DNA from: Myxococcales bacterium
GTDB lineage: Bacteria; Myxococcota_A; Polyangia; Haliangiales; Haliangiaceae
DNA: 64,000 nt
NCBI GenBank assembly: GCA_947483555.1
Contig: CANKMW010000031.1
Location: 23,163-87,162, forward strand
Direction: 5' to 3'
The translations under genes were made by a program, and so were the position numbers. Positions 52,380-61,457 of the stretch are shown piece after piece; the stretch's first letter is position 1; every line of letters begins with the position of its first letter. A model generated the notes under the pieces. It saw nothing but the letters and a program-made list of their open reading frames with translations. It did no database searches and was not told the origin of the DNA.

Positions 52380-53281
52380 TGGCCGCCGCGACCGACACCG
52401 CCAGCCCGCTGCGCAGCATCGGGGCCATCGATCTGATGCTCAACGTTCCCGGCGAGGATCAGCGCGGCTGGTACGAGTTCATGAAGCCGCTGTTCCTCGA
52501 TCGCGACAGCCGCGAGCGCTTCGAGATGCCGGCGCAGTACATGTTCAAGGACATCCCCAAGGTGGGGCCGCAGGACGACTACGTCGCCTACACCGTGGCC
52601 GAGATGGATCGTCACGGCATCGCGCGCGCCATGGTCGGCGTCGACGGCTCGCCGACCCCCAACCTCGACGCGATCCGCCGCCACCCCGACCGCTTCTTCG
52701 GCAGCTACCACGCCAACCCCAACCGCGGCATGGACGAGGTTCGCACCATCGTCGCGCTGCACCGCGAGCTCGGCATCAAGGCGGTGACGGCGTTCCCGTC
52801 GGGGCTGTGTCCGCAGGTGCCGATCGACGACAAGAAGTGGTTCCCGATCTACGCCAAGTGCGTCGAGCTCGACCTGCCGATCTGCGTCTGCGTCGGGGTG
52901 CCGGGGCCGCGGCTGCCGATGGCGGCGCAGAAGGTCGAGCTCATCGACGAGGTGTGCTGGTTCTTCCCCGAGCTCAAGTTCGTGATGCGGCACGGCGGCG
53001 AGCCGTGGACCGACCTCGCGGTCAAGCTGATGCTCAAGTACCCGAACCTGTCGTACATGACGAGCGCGTTCGCGCCCCGTCACTATCCGCGCGACATCAT
53101 CGACTTCGCCAACACCCGCGGTGGTGATCAGGTCATGTACGCCGGCTACTTCCCGATGGGGCTGTCGCTGGAGCGGATCTGGAAGGAGCTGCCCGACGTC
53201 CCGCTCAAGGACGCGGTGTGGCCGAAATTCCTGCGCGACAACGCGGTGCGGATCTTCAAGCTGACGGAGCCGGTCACATGA
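52379..53281 (+). CDS. Amidohydrolase-2 family protein
   Basis: A 300-residue TIM-barrel amidohydrolase of the decarboxylase-like group (ACMSD-related): GAIDLMLNVPGED, HPDRFFGSYHANPNRG, ICVCVGVPGPRLPM, FVMRHGGEPWTDLAVKLMLKYPNLSYMTSAF and QVMYAGYFPMG. The usual early HxH is not evident, so metal binding may be altered. It may decarboxylate or hydrolyse a ring-cleavage product. Its ATG shares a base with the SDR stop. Confidence 0.75.
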   Translation: MAAATDTASPLRSIGAIDLMLNVPGEDQRGWYEFMKPLFLDRDSRERFEMPAQYMFKDIPKVGPQDDYVAYTVAEMDRHGIARAMVGVDGSPTPNLDAIRRHPDRFFGSYHANPNRGMDEVRTIVALHRELGIKAVTAFPSGLCPQVPIDDKKWFPIYAKCVELDLPICVCVGVPGPRLPMAAQKVELIDEVCWFFPELKFVMRHGGEPWTDLAVKLMLKYPNLSYMTSAFAPRHYPRDIIDFANTRGGDQVMYAGYFPMGLSLERIWKELPDVPLKDAVWPKFLRDNAVRIFKLTEPVT

Positions 53282-54921
53282 ACTGGGATCTCGAAGTCGA
53301 CGTCGTCGCGGTGGGGTCGGGGCTCGGCGCGCTCACCGCGGCGATGGCCGCTCACGATGACGGCGCGCAGGCGGTCATCCTCGAGAAGGCGAGCAAGCTC
53401 GGCGGCGTGTGCGCGTACTCGGGCGGCGAGGTGTTCGTCTGTTGCAACCACAAGATGGCGGCCGCCGGGCGTCCGGATTCGCCGGCGGCGGCGCGCGCGT
53501 ACCTCGGGTTCCTGGCCGGCGGCTACGCCGATCCCGAGCTGGCGCAGGTGCTGTTCGAGGCCGGGCCGATGGTGGCGCGGTGGGCCGAGGAGCAAGCCGG
53601 CGTGCGCTGGAAGATCATCGAGAACTTCCCCGACTACCACTACCCGCACGCCCCGGGCACCGCGGCCAGCGGTCGCTACCTCGAGGTCGAGCTGTTCGAC
53701 GGCGCCCAGCTCGGACCGTGGCAGAAGAAGACCTATCTGTCGCCGCACATGCCGCCGGGCATCGTCCACGACGAGCTGTTCGCGTGGGGTGGGCTGGCCA
53801 CCATCATGAAGTGGGACTTCGCGCTGATGGGCAAGCGGGTCGCCAAGGACCAGCGCGGCATGGGGCCGGGCATGATGGGGTACTTCATCAAGGCGGCGGT
53901 CATCGACCGCGCCATCCCGGCTCACGTCGACACCCCGGTGCGCGAACTGGTGGTCGAGCACGGGCGGGTGGTCGGGGTGCGCGCCGAGCGGGCCGGCAAG
54001 CCGTGGCTGGTGCGGGCGCGGCGCGGCGTGGTGCTGGCGATCGGCGGCTACGACTGGAACGCCAAGCTGGCGCGGCAGTACGAACAGCTCCCCGAGTGGC
54101 GCTCGATGTGCCAGCCCTCGGTCGAGGGTGACAACATCGTCCTCGGCGGCGAGATCGGCGCCGCGCTGGCCCGGGTCCCCAACCACAACCTCGGCATGTT
54201 CTTCGGCTACCGGATTCCCGGCGAGGAGCACGACGGCAAGCCGCTGTACCGCGCGTCGTGGGAGGGCGGTTACCCGCACGCGATCTGGGTCAACCGCGCC
54301 GGCCAGCGCTTCGGCGACGAGTCGTTCTATCGCGACTACCTGCCCAAGTGCCACGCCTGGGATGGGTTGACCCAGGACCATCCCAACTACCCACCGTTTT
54401 TGATCTTCGATCAGCAGTACCGCGACAAGTACGCGTTCGCGACCTACCTGCCGGGCATGGACGCGCCCGAGGAGGTGCTGGCCCGCGCCGGCACGCTGCG
54501 CGAGCTCGGCGGCAAGCTCGGCGTCGATGGCGCGGCGCTCGAGGCCACGGTGGCGCGCTTCAACGTCGGCGCGGTCGATGGCAAGGACCCCGACTTCAAC
54601 CGCGGCGCCTATCCGTGGGCGGCGATGATGACCGGCGACAAGAGCCGGCCCAACCCCAACCTCGGTCCGCTCGACAAGCCGCCGTTCTACGGCGTCCAGC
54701 TGGCGCCGGTCGGCGTCGGCGTCAACTCGGTCGGCCTCGAGACCGACGCCTTCGCGCGCGTCAAGCACGTCCGCGGCCACGCCATCGCCGGCCTGTACGC
54801 GTGCGGCAACTCGGCGGCCGCGCTCGACACCGGCGCCGGCTACCAGAGCGGACTGTCGAACCTGCGCGGCATGACCTGGGGCTACATCGCCGGCCGCCAC
54901 GCCGCGCGCGCGGGAGCCTAG
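53278..54921 (+). CDS. kstD: FAD flavoprotein of the KstD/fumarate-reductase family
   Basis: A 547-residue flavoprotein with the FAD dinucleotide motif VVAVGSGLGALTAAMAAHDDG, LEKASKLGGVCAYSGGEVFV and the C-terminal FAD block DTGAGYQSGLSNLRGMTWGYIAGRHAA. It fits 3-ketosteroid dehydrogenases (delta-1 or delta-4(5-alpha) type), which insert the double bond needed for ring B opening by KshA. The Tyr-x-x-x-Gly catalytic spacing of delta-1 enzymes is not evident (Tyr then Gly at +3), so a relative with another specificity is possible. Last gene of the fadD19 operon. Confidence 0.78.
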   Translation: MNWDLEVDVVAVGSGLGALTAAMAAHDDGAQAVILEKASKLGGVCAYSGGEVFVCCNHKMAAAGRPDSPAAARAYLGFLAGGYADPELAQVLFEAGPMVARWAEEQAGVRWKIIENFPDYHYPHAPGTAASGRYLEVELFDGAQLGPWQKKTYLSPHMPPGIVHDELFAWGGLATIMKWDFALMGKRVAKDQRGMGPGMMGYFIKAAVIDRAIPAHVDTPVRELVVEHGRVVGVRAERAGKPWLVRARRGVVLAIGGYDWNAKLARQYEQLPEWRSMCQPSVEGDNIVLGGEIGAALARVPNHNLGMFFGYRIPGEEHDGKPLYRASWEGGYPHAIWVNRAGQRFGDESFYRDYLPKCHAWDGLTQDHPNYPPFLIFDQQYRDKYAFATYLPGMDAPEEVLARAGTLRELGGKLGVDGAALEATVARFNVGAVDGKDPDFNRGAYPWAAMMTGDKSRPNPNLGPLDKPPFYGVQLAPVGVGVNSVGLETDAFARVKHVRGHAIAGLYACGNSAAALDTGAGYQSGLSNLRGMTWGYIAGRHAARAGA

Positions 54922-55096
54922 AGCTTCAGCGGAGGCGACGACTGCGGAGCCCGCCAGCTTCGTCAGGCCGATTTGATTCCGGCCGCCCTCGTCCTCACGA
55001 ACCGACGGTCGCGCCGGCTGCCGGGAGGGGAAAAACGCCGCCAGCAGCGCGTGCTTGATCTCGGCGCCTCGGTCTCGCGTCCGGCGCGACGCCTCG
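54922..55096. other. Intergenic gap
   Basis: 175 bases between two converging genes. On the minus strand a frame reads EIKHALLAAFFPSRQPA with coding-like composition but no start, possibly a remnant. Otherwise nothing is recognised. Confidence 0.35.
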
Positions 55097-55960
55097 CTAT
55101 GCGGCCCGTGCCACGGCCCACTGATCGAACGTGCTGAGCCACGGACGAGAGCGCCGTTGCGCGGTGACGTCCATCTGCCAGCCACCCTGATGGATGAACT
55201 CGAAGTTCTCCCGCAGCTCGGAGCTGGCCCAGCTCGCGACCTTCAGGATCACACGCGGCAACACGCTCGGCCGCTTGAGCTCGCGGTTCCGCATGATCGC
55301 CTCGACCTGAGCGAAGGTGAGCGAGTCGCCGGCCAGGTCGACCACGGATCCGACATGGTGCTCAGGATCGTCAAAGGCGTCGGCCGCAACACGGCCGATG
55401 TCATCCACGGCGATGAGTTGCAGCTTGCCGGTCGCGCCAAGCGCGTAGCGCATGAAGGACCACACCACGTCCGCCGTGCGCCGACCTGCTGTCTTCTCTT
55501 TCACGTCGAACATCTCCATGAAGAACGCGGGGCGCAGGAAGGTGAAGGGGAGATCCAGCTGCTCGATGTGGGCCTCGATTTCGCCCTTGCTGCGAAAGTG
55601 TGGCGGCGCCTTCGCATCGCGACAGTCTCCGACCGATCCGAACACGACGTGGCGTACGCTCGCCCGCTTGGCCGCTTCGGCCACGCGCCGCCCCTGGGCG
55701 ATCTCGCCCTTGGTCCCGTGCTCCCAGGAATCGGTGACCACGAACAGGCCATGGCAGCCTTCCAGTGCACGATCGAGGCTGGCGACATCCTTCAGATCGC
55801 CCTGCACCACGCACATGCCCGTTGCTGCCAGGTCCTTGGCGCGCTTCGAATCCGGGTGGCGCGTCAGCGCACGAACCGCCCAGCCCCGATTCGCGAGGTG
55901 ACGAGCGACCGCCCCCCCTTGCCGTCCGGTTGCACCTAGAACCAGTACGCACTTCTCCAT
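55097..55960 (-). CDS. NmrA-like NAD(P)-binding protein
   Basis: A 287-residue atypical short-chain dehydrogenase/NmrA-like protein with the glycine motif GATGRQGGAV (9-18), VQGDLKD and LPFTFLRPAFFMEMF. Such proteins sense NADP or act as reductases. Codon use is looser than in the steroid genes. It is transcribed divergently from the TetR regulator at 56214, which probably controls it. Confidence 0.85.
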   Translation of the reverse strand: MEKCVLVLGATGRQGGAVARHLANRGWAVRALTRHPDSKRAKDLAATGMCVVQGDLKDVASLDRALEGCHGLFVVTDSWEHGTKGEIAQGRRVAEAAKRASVRHVVFGSVGDCRDAKAPPHFRSKGEIEAHIEQLDLPFTFLRPAFFMEMFDVKEKTAGRRTADVVWSFMRYALGATGKLQLIAVDDIGRVAADAFDDPEHHVGSVVDLAGDSLTFAQVEAIMRNRELKRPSVLPRVILKVASWASSELRENFEFIHQGGWQMDVTAQRRSRPWLSTFDQWAVARAA

Positions 55961-56213
55961 GACGTCCTACTCCTGAACAGTTCGTGAGACACGGCCGCGT
56001 TCATCGGTGCGGCCAAGGCCGTTCGCAGTCATCGCTCAGTGCGCGCGCCAGGTACCGTGAAGCGTCATCGGGACCTGGTGATCGAACCAGCGCTTCGCGA
56101 TCGGTCCGTCGTCGACTCGCTGCGCCTCGAACACGCCGACGTAGCTGCGGTGTTCATCTGCATGTGCAGTCAATGTACGCATCGCTTACTTGAAGTCAAC
56201 AGCAAAATAAGCA
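55961..56213. promoter_or_regulatory. Divergent intergenic region, NmrA-TetR
   Basis: It contains the AT-richest stretch of the window (around 56160-56220). A GCTTACTTG...AATAAGC imperfect inverted repeat (about 56182-56211) just before the TetR start is a candidate TetR operator. No KstR-type palindrome is present, so this pair is separately regulated. Confidence 0.5.
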
Positions 56214-56861
56214 ATGATTAGATCGATCGGCATGCGGGCGACCAGGAAGCCAAGAAATGCATATCATCACGGCCACCTTCGTGAGGAGCTGGTCCGCGCA
56301 GCAGCCGAGGTTGTGGAACGCGACGGTCCTAATGCCGTCAACCTTCGCGAGATTGCGCGTCGCGCCGGCGTGTCGTCGGGGGCTCCATTTCGCCACTTCG
56401 CGAGCAAGGCCGATCTCATGATCGCCGTCGCCGAGGAAGGCGCCCGTCAACTGCTGGCGCGGATGGCTCGATGGGCGGAACTCGCAACGCGGGACCCGCC
56501 CGACGCCTTCCGCGCGATGGGCGTCGAATACGTGACGTTTGCTGTCGACCACCCCGGCCACTTTCGCGCGATGCACATGCCCGAGTACGGGTCCGAGACC
56601 ACGCTGCGGACGTTCAAGACCAGCCGGTCCGTTGCCGCGGCGTTGCTCCGTGAGGGCCAACGACGAGGGACCGTTCGTGCGGGAGACGTCGATCAGATGG
56701 TGATGGCGGGACACGTGTTCGCCTACGGCATCGCCCGCATGTTCGTCGATGGCCTCTTCGAGGCCGACGGAATCACGCGTGATCAAGCCAAGTCGATCGC
56801 CGAGATGCTCATCGACGTGGTCGCCAGCGGTCTTCGTACGCGAGGCGTGTCTACCGACTGA
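56214..56861 (+). CDS. TetR-family transcriptional regulator
   Basis: A 215-residue TetR protein: helix-turn-helix NLREIARRAGVSSGAPFRHFASKADLM (about 45-70), preceded by the characteristic YHHGHLREELVRAA, and a C-terminal ligand domain of the TetR_C_33 type (EYVTFAVDHPGHFRAMH). ATG 56232 is an alternative start. It most likely represses the divergent NmrA-like gene. It does not look like KstR, and the KstR sites are absent here. Confidence 0.85.
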   Translation: MIRSIGMRATRKPRNAYHHGHLREELVRAAAEVVERDGPNAVNLREIARRAGVSSGAPFRHFASKADLMIAVAEEGARQLLARMARWAELATRDPPDAFRAMGVEYVTFAVDHPGHFRAMHMPEYGSETTLRTFKTSRSVAAALLREGQRRGTVRAGDVDQMVMAGHVFAYGIARMFVDGLFEADGITRDQAKSIAEMLIDVVASGLRTRGVSTD

Positions 56862-57255
56862 CCCCAGGATGCCAAATCGTGCAGGAGCAGCCACTTCTGG
56901 CGAACCACTTTCTCCGCGTCCATCCCGGACGTAGATCGCGATCACGTCAGCGCGATCCGTGTCGATCATCCCCGAGATCCATTTTCGCACGCGACTCGGT
57001 CGATCTTCGGATTCGGGGCCCTGAGCGTGCTACCAGGTAAGGCAGTTGGAGTCCCCGAATGGCGAAGTCGGTCCCGAGGTTCAGCCAAGGCGGTGGTCGT
57101 GCTCAATACCTGGTGCTGGGGCGACATTCGCGCCCGAGATGACGAGTTCTGCGCGAGGCTCGCGCAGCCAACGGTGCCCATAGCGCCGTAGTGGCGGACA
57201 AATGCAACTTGTGGCTGCGTTGACCGAAACGGCGTGAGCCACCTGAGAGGACACC
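56862..57255. other. 394-base intergenic region
   Basis: Lower GC than the cluster and without a convincing gene. The minus-strand frames through it are antisense to the next gene. A GAGAGGA ribosome-binding site ends the region. Confidence 0.4.
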
Positions 57256-58179
57256 ATGATGCATCGCGTGACGTTCACGAAGGCAGTGGCCAGCTTGATC
57301 CTGGTGTGGGGTGTCACCCTGGCAGGCACGGCAGCCGCCGCCCCTGACTGCAAGAGCAAGGCGTTCGCGGACGAAGGCTGGGCGATCAAGAATGTGATTG
57401 GCAAATCCTGCGGGCCGGGCTCGAGCACGAGCCTCGAGACCTGGGCGGCTGTCGACGCCAAGTTCAAGGACCTGGAAGCCTTCAAGGTGAAATGGGCGAA
57501 CTGCATGTCGCTGCCTGACATCTCGCAGCCAATCAGTGTCCGCGATCTCAAGGAGTGGACACCCTGCCGCGAGGCGCATGTCGAGGAATGGAACGAGGAG
57601 CTTGCCAAGGCGGTCAAGTTCATCGACAAGGAGAGCAAGGTCGTCGAGGAGTTGTTTCAGAAGAAAGCGTGGAGTTCGGCAGAGTCGTTGATCTATTCGT
57701 GCGACAAGTGGCTCGAGCTACCCGAGAAGACGGCCGAGGCCCTCGCCAGTCCGGGGGCCAAGGCCCAGCTTCTGGCCAAGCGCGCTGAGGTCGATGCGAT
57801 GAAGGCCAAGGTACAGGCTGGCATCAACGAGCAGCTCCGCACCAAGTTCTGTCCCAAGGGCAGCAAGCCCAACAAGAAGCTCGAGAAGATTCTGCAGGCG
57901 GTCTACGTTGAGTGGGTGAACCGCAATACTCCCGGGGCTACCAAGCTCAAGGTTCTCCGGATGAACGGGCCGGTGGTGACCCGGAGGTCGGGGAGCGACG
58001 TGCAAGAGACTGCCAACACAGTGATGTGCTACCGAGACACCAAGCTCACGGCCGAGCCGGCCTGCCACTACGACATGCTGTCGTTCTCGCGCACCAAGTC
58101 GGCGGGCGGCAGGTGGGGCGAGTGGACCCGTGGCGGCGCGGGCGAGCACGGCCCGCTGTTCTGCGACAACGCCAAGTAG
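57256..58179 (+). CDS. Secreted protein of unknown function
   Basis: Not recognised. The 307-residue product has a clear Sec signal peptide (MMHRVTFTKAVASLILVWGVTLAGTAAAA) with cleavage after an Ala run near residue 29, followed by a helical, Lys/Glu-rich mature protein with a few cysteines (CKSK, SCGPG, NCM, PCREAH, SCDKW, FCPKG, MCYRD, CHYDM, FCDN). The central ~100-200 part looks coiled. Base composition is below that of the steroid genes. Probably exported to the periplasm; no link to steroid catabolism. Confidence 0.75.
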   Translation: MMHRVTFTKAVASLILVWGVTLAGTAAAAPDCKSKAFADEGWAIKNVIGKSCGPGSSTSLETWAAVDAKFKDLEAFKVKWANCMSLPDISQPISVRDLKEWTPCREAHVEEWNEELAKAVKFIDKESKVVEELFQKKAWSSAESLIYSCDKWLELPEKTAEALASPGAKAQLLAKRAEVDAMKAKVQAGINEQLRTKFCPKGSKPNKKLEKILQAVYVEWVNRNTPGATKLKVLRMNGPVVTRRSGSDVQETANTVMCYRDTKLTAEPACHYDMLSFSRTKSAGGRWGEWTRGGAGEHGPLFCDNAK

Positions 58180-58479
58180 CGTCGCCCGATTGGGGCGACC
58201 GAGTCCTGCGCCATGGTCTTGCCGTCGGCGGTCATGCCGTCGGCGCCACCCTTGCCCAGCCCGGTCATGACCACGCCGAGCCAGCCAACGACCGTACGAG
58301 CGGCCGTCGACAGCATTGTGGCGCCGGCGTCCTCGGTGAGGCGGACGGGGTGAGTTCCAGAACAACGACCGCAACTTCGGCAGCGAGGTGAAGACCCGTT
58401 CACGATCCAGTCGTGACGGGGCGTCTGTCGGGCCGGCCTGCCGGCGCCACAGACGCCCCGGCCAGCATTGGCAGCCGAG
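58180..58479. other. 300-base intergenic region with a terminator-like hairpin
   Basis: It separates the plus-strand secreted protein gene from the converging hsaB-like gene. A minus-strand frame near 58200-58350 has coding-like composition (LSTAARTVVGWLGVVMTGLG) but no clear start or family, perhaps debris. The hairpin at 58419-58460 is described separately. Confidence 0.45.
58419..58460. terminator. Strong GC-rich inverted repeat, possible bidirectional terminator
   Basis: GGGGCGTCTGT and ACAGACGCCCC (11-base arms) flank a core with its own GGCCGGCC/GGCGCC symmetry, between converging genes. There is no U-tract. Confidence 0.5.
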
Positions 58480-58968
58480 CTACGCCCCGGCGTCGAGGCG
58501 GTGGTAGCGGCGCCGGTAGTAGAGCAGCGGTGACTTGTCGGGATAGGTGACGGCCTCGATCACGCGGCCGACCAGGATGGTGTGATCACCGACCGCCAGC
58601 TCGCTGTGCAGCTCGCAGTCGAGGTGAGCCATGGCGCCGGCCACCACCGGCATCCCCGAGGCGGTGCGATCCTCGGCGACACCGACGAAGCTGGGCGCCG
58701 GCTCGCGGGTCGAGCGCGCGAAGGCGGACGAGGCGGCGTCCTGGTCGGCCGACAGCAGGCTGATCGCGAAGCGGCGCGCCTCGCGCACCATCGGCGGCAG
58801 CCGGCTGCCGCTGGCGACGCAGGCGATCACCAGCGGCGGTTCGAGCGACAGCGACGCGAAGCTGGAGACCGTGACGCCGTGAACCAGGCCGCCGGCGCGG
58901 GTGGCCACGATCGAGACCCCCGAGGCCCACGAGGCGAGCGCATCCTTGAAATCGTCGCTGAGCGCCAT
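58480..58968 (-). CDS. hsaB: HsaB-like flavin reductase
   Basis: A 162-residue flavin:NAD(P)H reductase-like FMN protein starting MALSDDFKDALASWASGVSIVAT, with GVTVSSFASLSLEPPLVIACV, FAISLLSADQ and HLDCELHSELAVGDHTILVGRV. It supplies reduced flavin to a two-component monooxygenase; HsaA is encoded 55 kb away and is the obvious partner. It is third in the operon from 61413 under operator 9. Start ATG 58968 is preferred over a longer frame. Confidence 0.85.
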   Translation of the reverse strand: MALSDDFKDALASWASGVSIVATRAGGLVHGVTVSSFASLSLEPPLVIACVASGSRLPPMVREARRFAISLLSADQDAASSAFARSTREPAPSFVGVAEDRTASGMPVVAGAMAHLDCELHSELAVGDHTILVGRVIEAVTYPDKSPLLYYRRRYHRLDAGA

Positions 58969-59014
58969 CCGAATTCTCCCGGCCAGCACGCCGCAGGCGT
59001 GCGTTCAACAATGA

Positions 59015-60193
59015 CTAGGTCGGTCCGCGCGGCAAGCCGAGCGCGCGCGCCGCGATGATGTTCTTCTGGATCTCGCTCGAGCCGGCGTAGATGGTGTCGG
59101 CGCGCGAGAACAGGAAGGTCTCTTGTAGCGGCGTCAGCGCGTAGGGCGCGGCGGCGATGATCTCGGCCTCGCCGCCGAGCACCTCCATCGCCAGCTCGCC
59201 GAGACGGCGGTGCCAGGTCGACCAGTACAGCTTGCCGCCCAGCGCCTCGCGCGGCAGCTCGCCGCGCTCGCCGTGGCCGAGCACGCGGAGCGCGTTCCAG
59301 CGCATCACGCGCAGCCCGATCCAGGCGTCGGCGATGCGCTGCCGGATCTGTGGGTCGCGATCGGCGCCGTTGTGGCGGGCGGCGTGGATGATGGCGTCGA
59401 GCTCGGCGGCGAACGAGATCTGCTGGCCCAGCGTCGAGGCGCCACGCTCGAACGACAGCGTCGCCATCGCGACCTTCCAGCCGTCGCCGACCGCGCCGAC
59501 GACGTGGTCGGCGGGCGTGCGCGCACCATCGAAGAAGACCTCACAGAACTCGGAGGTGCCGGTGAGCTGACGGATCGGGCGCACCGTGATGCCGTCCTGG
59601 CGCATCGGCACCAGCAGGTACGACAGGCCCTCGTGGCGGCGGGCGCCGGCGCTGGTGCGGCACAGCACGAAGCACCAGTCGGCGAGGTGGGCGTGCGAGG
59701 TCCAGATCTTCTGGCCGGTGACCCGCCAGGTGTGGCCGACCAGCTCGGCGCGGGTGGCGACGCCGGCGAGGTCGCTGCCGGCGCCGGGTTCGGAGTAGCC
59801 CTGGCACCACAGCTGCTCGCCGCGGGCGATCGGCGGCAGGAAACGCTGCTGCTGGGCCGGGGTGCCGAGCGCCGCGATGGTCGGCGCCAGCAGGTACTCG
59901 CCGATGTGGCCCTGCCGGCCGGGCGCCCGCGCGCGCGCGTACTCTTCGTGGAAGATCACCTGCCGCAACAGCGGTGCGCCCCGGCCGCCGGCGGCCGCCG
60001 GCCAGCCCAGGCCGATCCAGCCCGCGGCACCGAGCGCGCGTTCCCACGCCCGGCGCTCGTCGACGGCTTCGTGCTCGCGGCCGGGGCCGCCGCGGCCGCG
60101 CAGGTCGCGAAACTCGCCGTCGAGCTGGCGCTCGAGCCAGGCCCGGACCTCGGCGCGGAAGGCCTCGTCCTCGGCGGAGAAGCGGAGCTGCAT
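59015..60193 (-). CDS. Acyl-CoA dehydrogenase, large-type subunit
   Basis: A 392-residue dehydrogenase with WCQGYSEPGAGSDLAGV and the end block YAGSSEIQKNIIAARALGLPRG. It resembles the IpdE1-like protein more than the ChsE-like one. Its ATG shares a base with the partner gene's stop, so the two are translated together. Fourth such pair in the window; substrate unknown. Confidence 0.84.
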   Translation of the reverse strand: MQLRFSAEDEAFRAEVRAWLERQLDGEFRDLRGRGGPGREHEAVDERRAWERALGAAGWIGLGWPAAAGGRGAPLLRQVIFHEEYARARAPGRQGHIGEYLLAPTIAALGTPAQQQRFLPPIARGEQLWCQGYSEPGAGSDLAGVATRAELVGHTWRVTGQKIWTSHAHLADWCFVLCRTSAGARRHEGLSYLLVPMRQDGITVRPIRQLTGTSEFCEVFFDGARTPADHVVGAVGDGWKVAMATLSFERGASTLGQQISFAAELDAIIHAARHNGADRDPQIRQRIADAWIGLRVMRWNALRVLGHGERGELPREALGGKLYWSTWHRRLGELAMEVLGGEAEIIAAAPYALTPLQETFLFSRADTIYAGSSEIQKNIIAARALGLPRGPT

Positions 60194-61413
60194 CAGGCGA
60201 CTCCGGGCGCCGTGGCCGGGCCGGTGCCGAGCCCGGTCGATGGGGCGCCGTCATCGGCGCCGTCGTCTGCGACGCCGAGGCCGAGCCGGCGGGCGACGTC
60301 CTCGCGGTGAAACGCCGGCGTGCCGAGCAGCGTGCGGCTGGCGCGGGCGCGCTTGAAGTAGAGATGGGCGTCGTGTTCCCACGTGAACCCGATGCCGCCG
60401 TGGACCTGGATGGTCTCCGCCGCGCAATGAAAGTAGGCGTCGCCGCAGTAGGCCGCCGCCACTGCGGCGGCCTCGTCGGCCTCGTCGGCGGTGGCGTGGG
60501 CCGCGGCCCAGCCGGCGTAGTACGCGGCCGAGCGCGCCGACTCGACCTGCACGAACAGCTCGGCGAGCGTGTGCTGGATGGCCTGGAACGAGCCGATGGG
60601 GCGCCCGAACTGGTGGCGGACCTTGGCGTAGTCGACGCCCAGATCGAGGCAGCGCTGGGCGCCTCCGACCTGCTCGGCGGCCAGCGCGACCCGACCGCGG
60701 GCCAGCGCGCGGGCGATCGCCGGCCAGCCGCCGTCGCCGAGTCGTGATGCGGCGGGAACCCGGACGTCGGCGAGCACGACCTCGGCCAGGGCGCGGGTGG
60801 CGTCCATGGTGGGCAGGCGGTGGCGACGCACGCCGTCGGCGCCGGCCGGAACCTCGTAGACCGCGAGGCCATCGGCGCCGCTGGTGCCCGGCGCGCGCGC
60901 AACGACCAGGAGCAGGTCCGCGCTGTGGCCGTCGACGACAAACCGCTTCTTGCCGGCGAGCAGGACGTGACCGCCGGGCGCCGGGCGTGCGGTGGTCGTG
61001 ACCGCCGCCGGATCCGGATCGCCGCCGATCTCGAGCCAGGCCAGCGCGGCGGTGACCTCGCCGCGGGCGAGCGCAGGCAGGATGGCCTGTTGTTGCTCCT
61101 CGGTACCGGCGGCGAGGATCGTCGCGGTGGCCAGGCCCACCGTCGACAGGAACGGGACGCAGGCCAGGGTCCGACCGAGCTCCTCCATCACACCGACCAG
61201 CTCGACCCAGCCGAGACCGGCGCCGCCGTGACGTTCCGGAATGACCAGGCCGGCCAGGCCGAGCTCGCGGGCTAGCTGTCGCCACAGCACGGTGTCGTGG
61301 CCGTCGCCGGCCGCCATGGTCCGGCGCGCCGCGGCGACCCCACCGGCGCCGTCGAGGATGCGGCGCACGCTGCGCCGCAGCTCGTCCTGCTCCTCGGTGA
61401 ACCCGAACCGCAC
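60193..61413 (-). CDS. Acyl-CoA dehydrogenase, partner subunit
   Basis: A 406-residue partner-type dehydrogenase beginning VRFGFTEEQDELRRSVRR at a GTG that follows the operator. It contains RHQFGRPIGSFQAIQHTLAELFVQVESARS and VHGGIGFTWEHDAHLYFKRA. The C-terminal 25 residues are a low-complexity Gly/Asp/Ala tail. The longer frame to 61443 (MSSETCSILG) runs through the operator and is rejected. First gene of the operon that ends with hsaB. Confidence 0.84.
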   Translation of the reverse strand: MRFGFTEEQDELRRSVRRILDGAGGVAAARRTMAAGDGHDTVLWRQLARELGLAGLVIPERHGGAGLGWVELVGVMEELGRTLACVPFLSTVGLATATILAAGTEEQQQAILPALARGEVTAALAWLEIGGDPDPAAVTTTARPAPGGHVLLAGKKRFVVDGHSADLLLVVARAPGTSGADGLAVYEVPAGADGVRRHRLPTMDATRALAEVVLADVRVPAASRLGDGGWPAIARALARGRVALAAEQVGGAQRCLDLGVDYAKVRHQFGRPIGSFQAIQHTLAELFVQVESARSAAYYAGWAAAHATADEADEAAAVAAAYCGDAYFHCAAETIQVHGGIGFTWEHDAHLYFKRARASRTLLGTPAFHREDVARRLGLGVADDGADDGAPSTGLGTGPATAPGVA

Positions 61414-61421
61414 GCCGAGAA

Positions 61422-61435
61422 TAGAACATGTTTCA
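61422..61435. promoter_or_regulatory. KstR-type operator 9 (divergent)
   Basis: TAGAACATGTTTCA lies between the dehydrogenase pair operon (GTG 61413) and the short-chain dehydrogenase (start 61458). Same sequence as operator 3. Confidence 0.88.
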
Positions 61436-61457
61436 CTGCTCACCTCAAGCGTGATAT

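Noticed and set aside
56214..56861. TetR regulator as the KstR of the cluster
   Set aside because: Its C-terminal domain and N-terminal HTH do not resemble remembered KstR, it is beside an NmrA gene, and no KstR-type site is near it.
58068..58403. Minus-strand frame with coding-like stretch near 58.2-58.4 kb
   Set aside because: It overlaps the 3' end of the secreted protein gene and has no recognisable start or family; kept only as possible debris.
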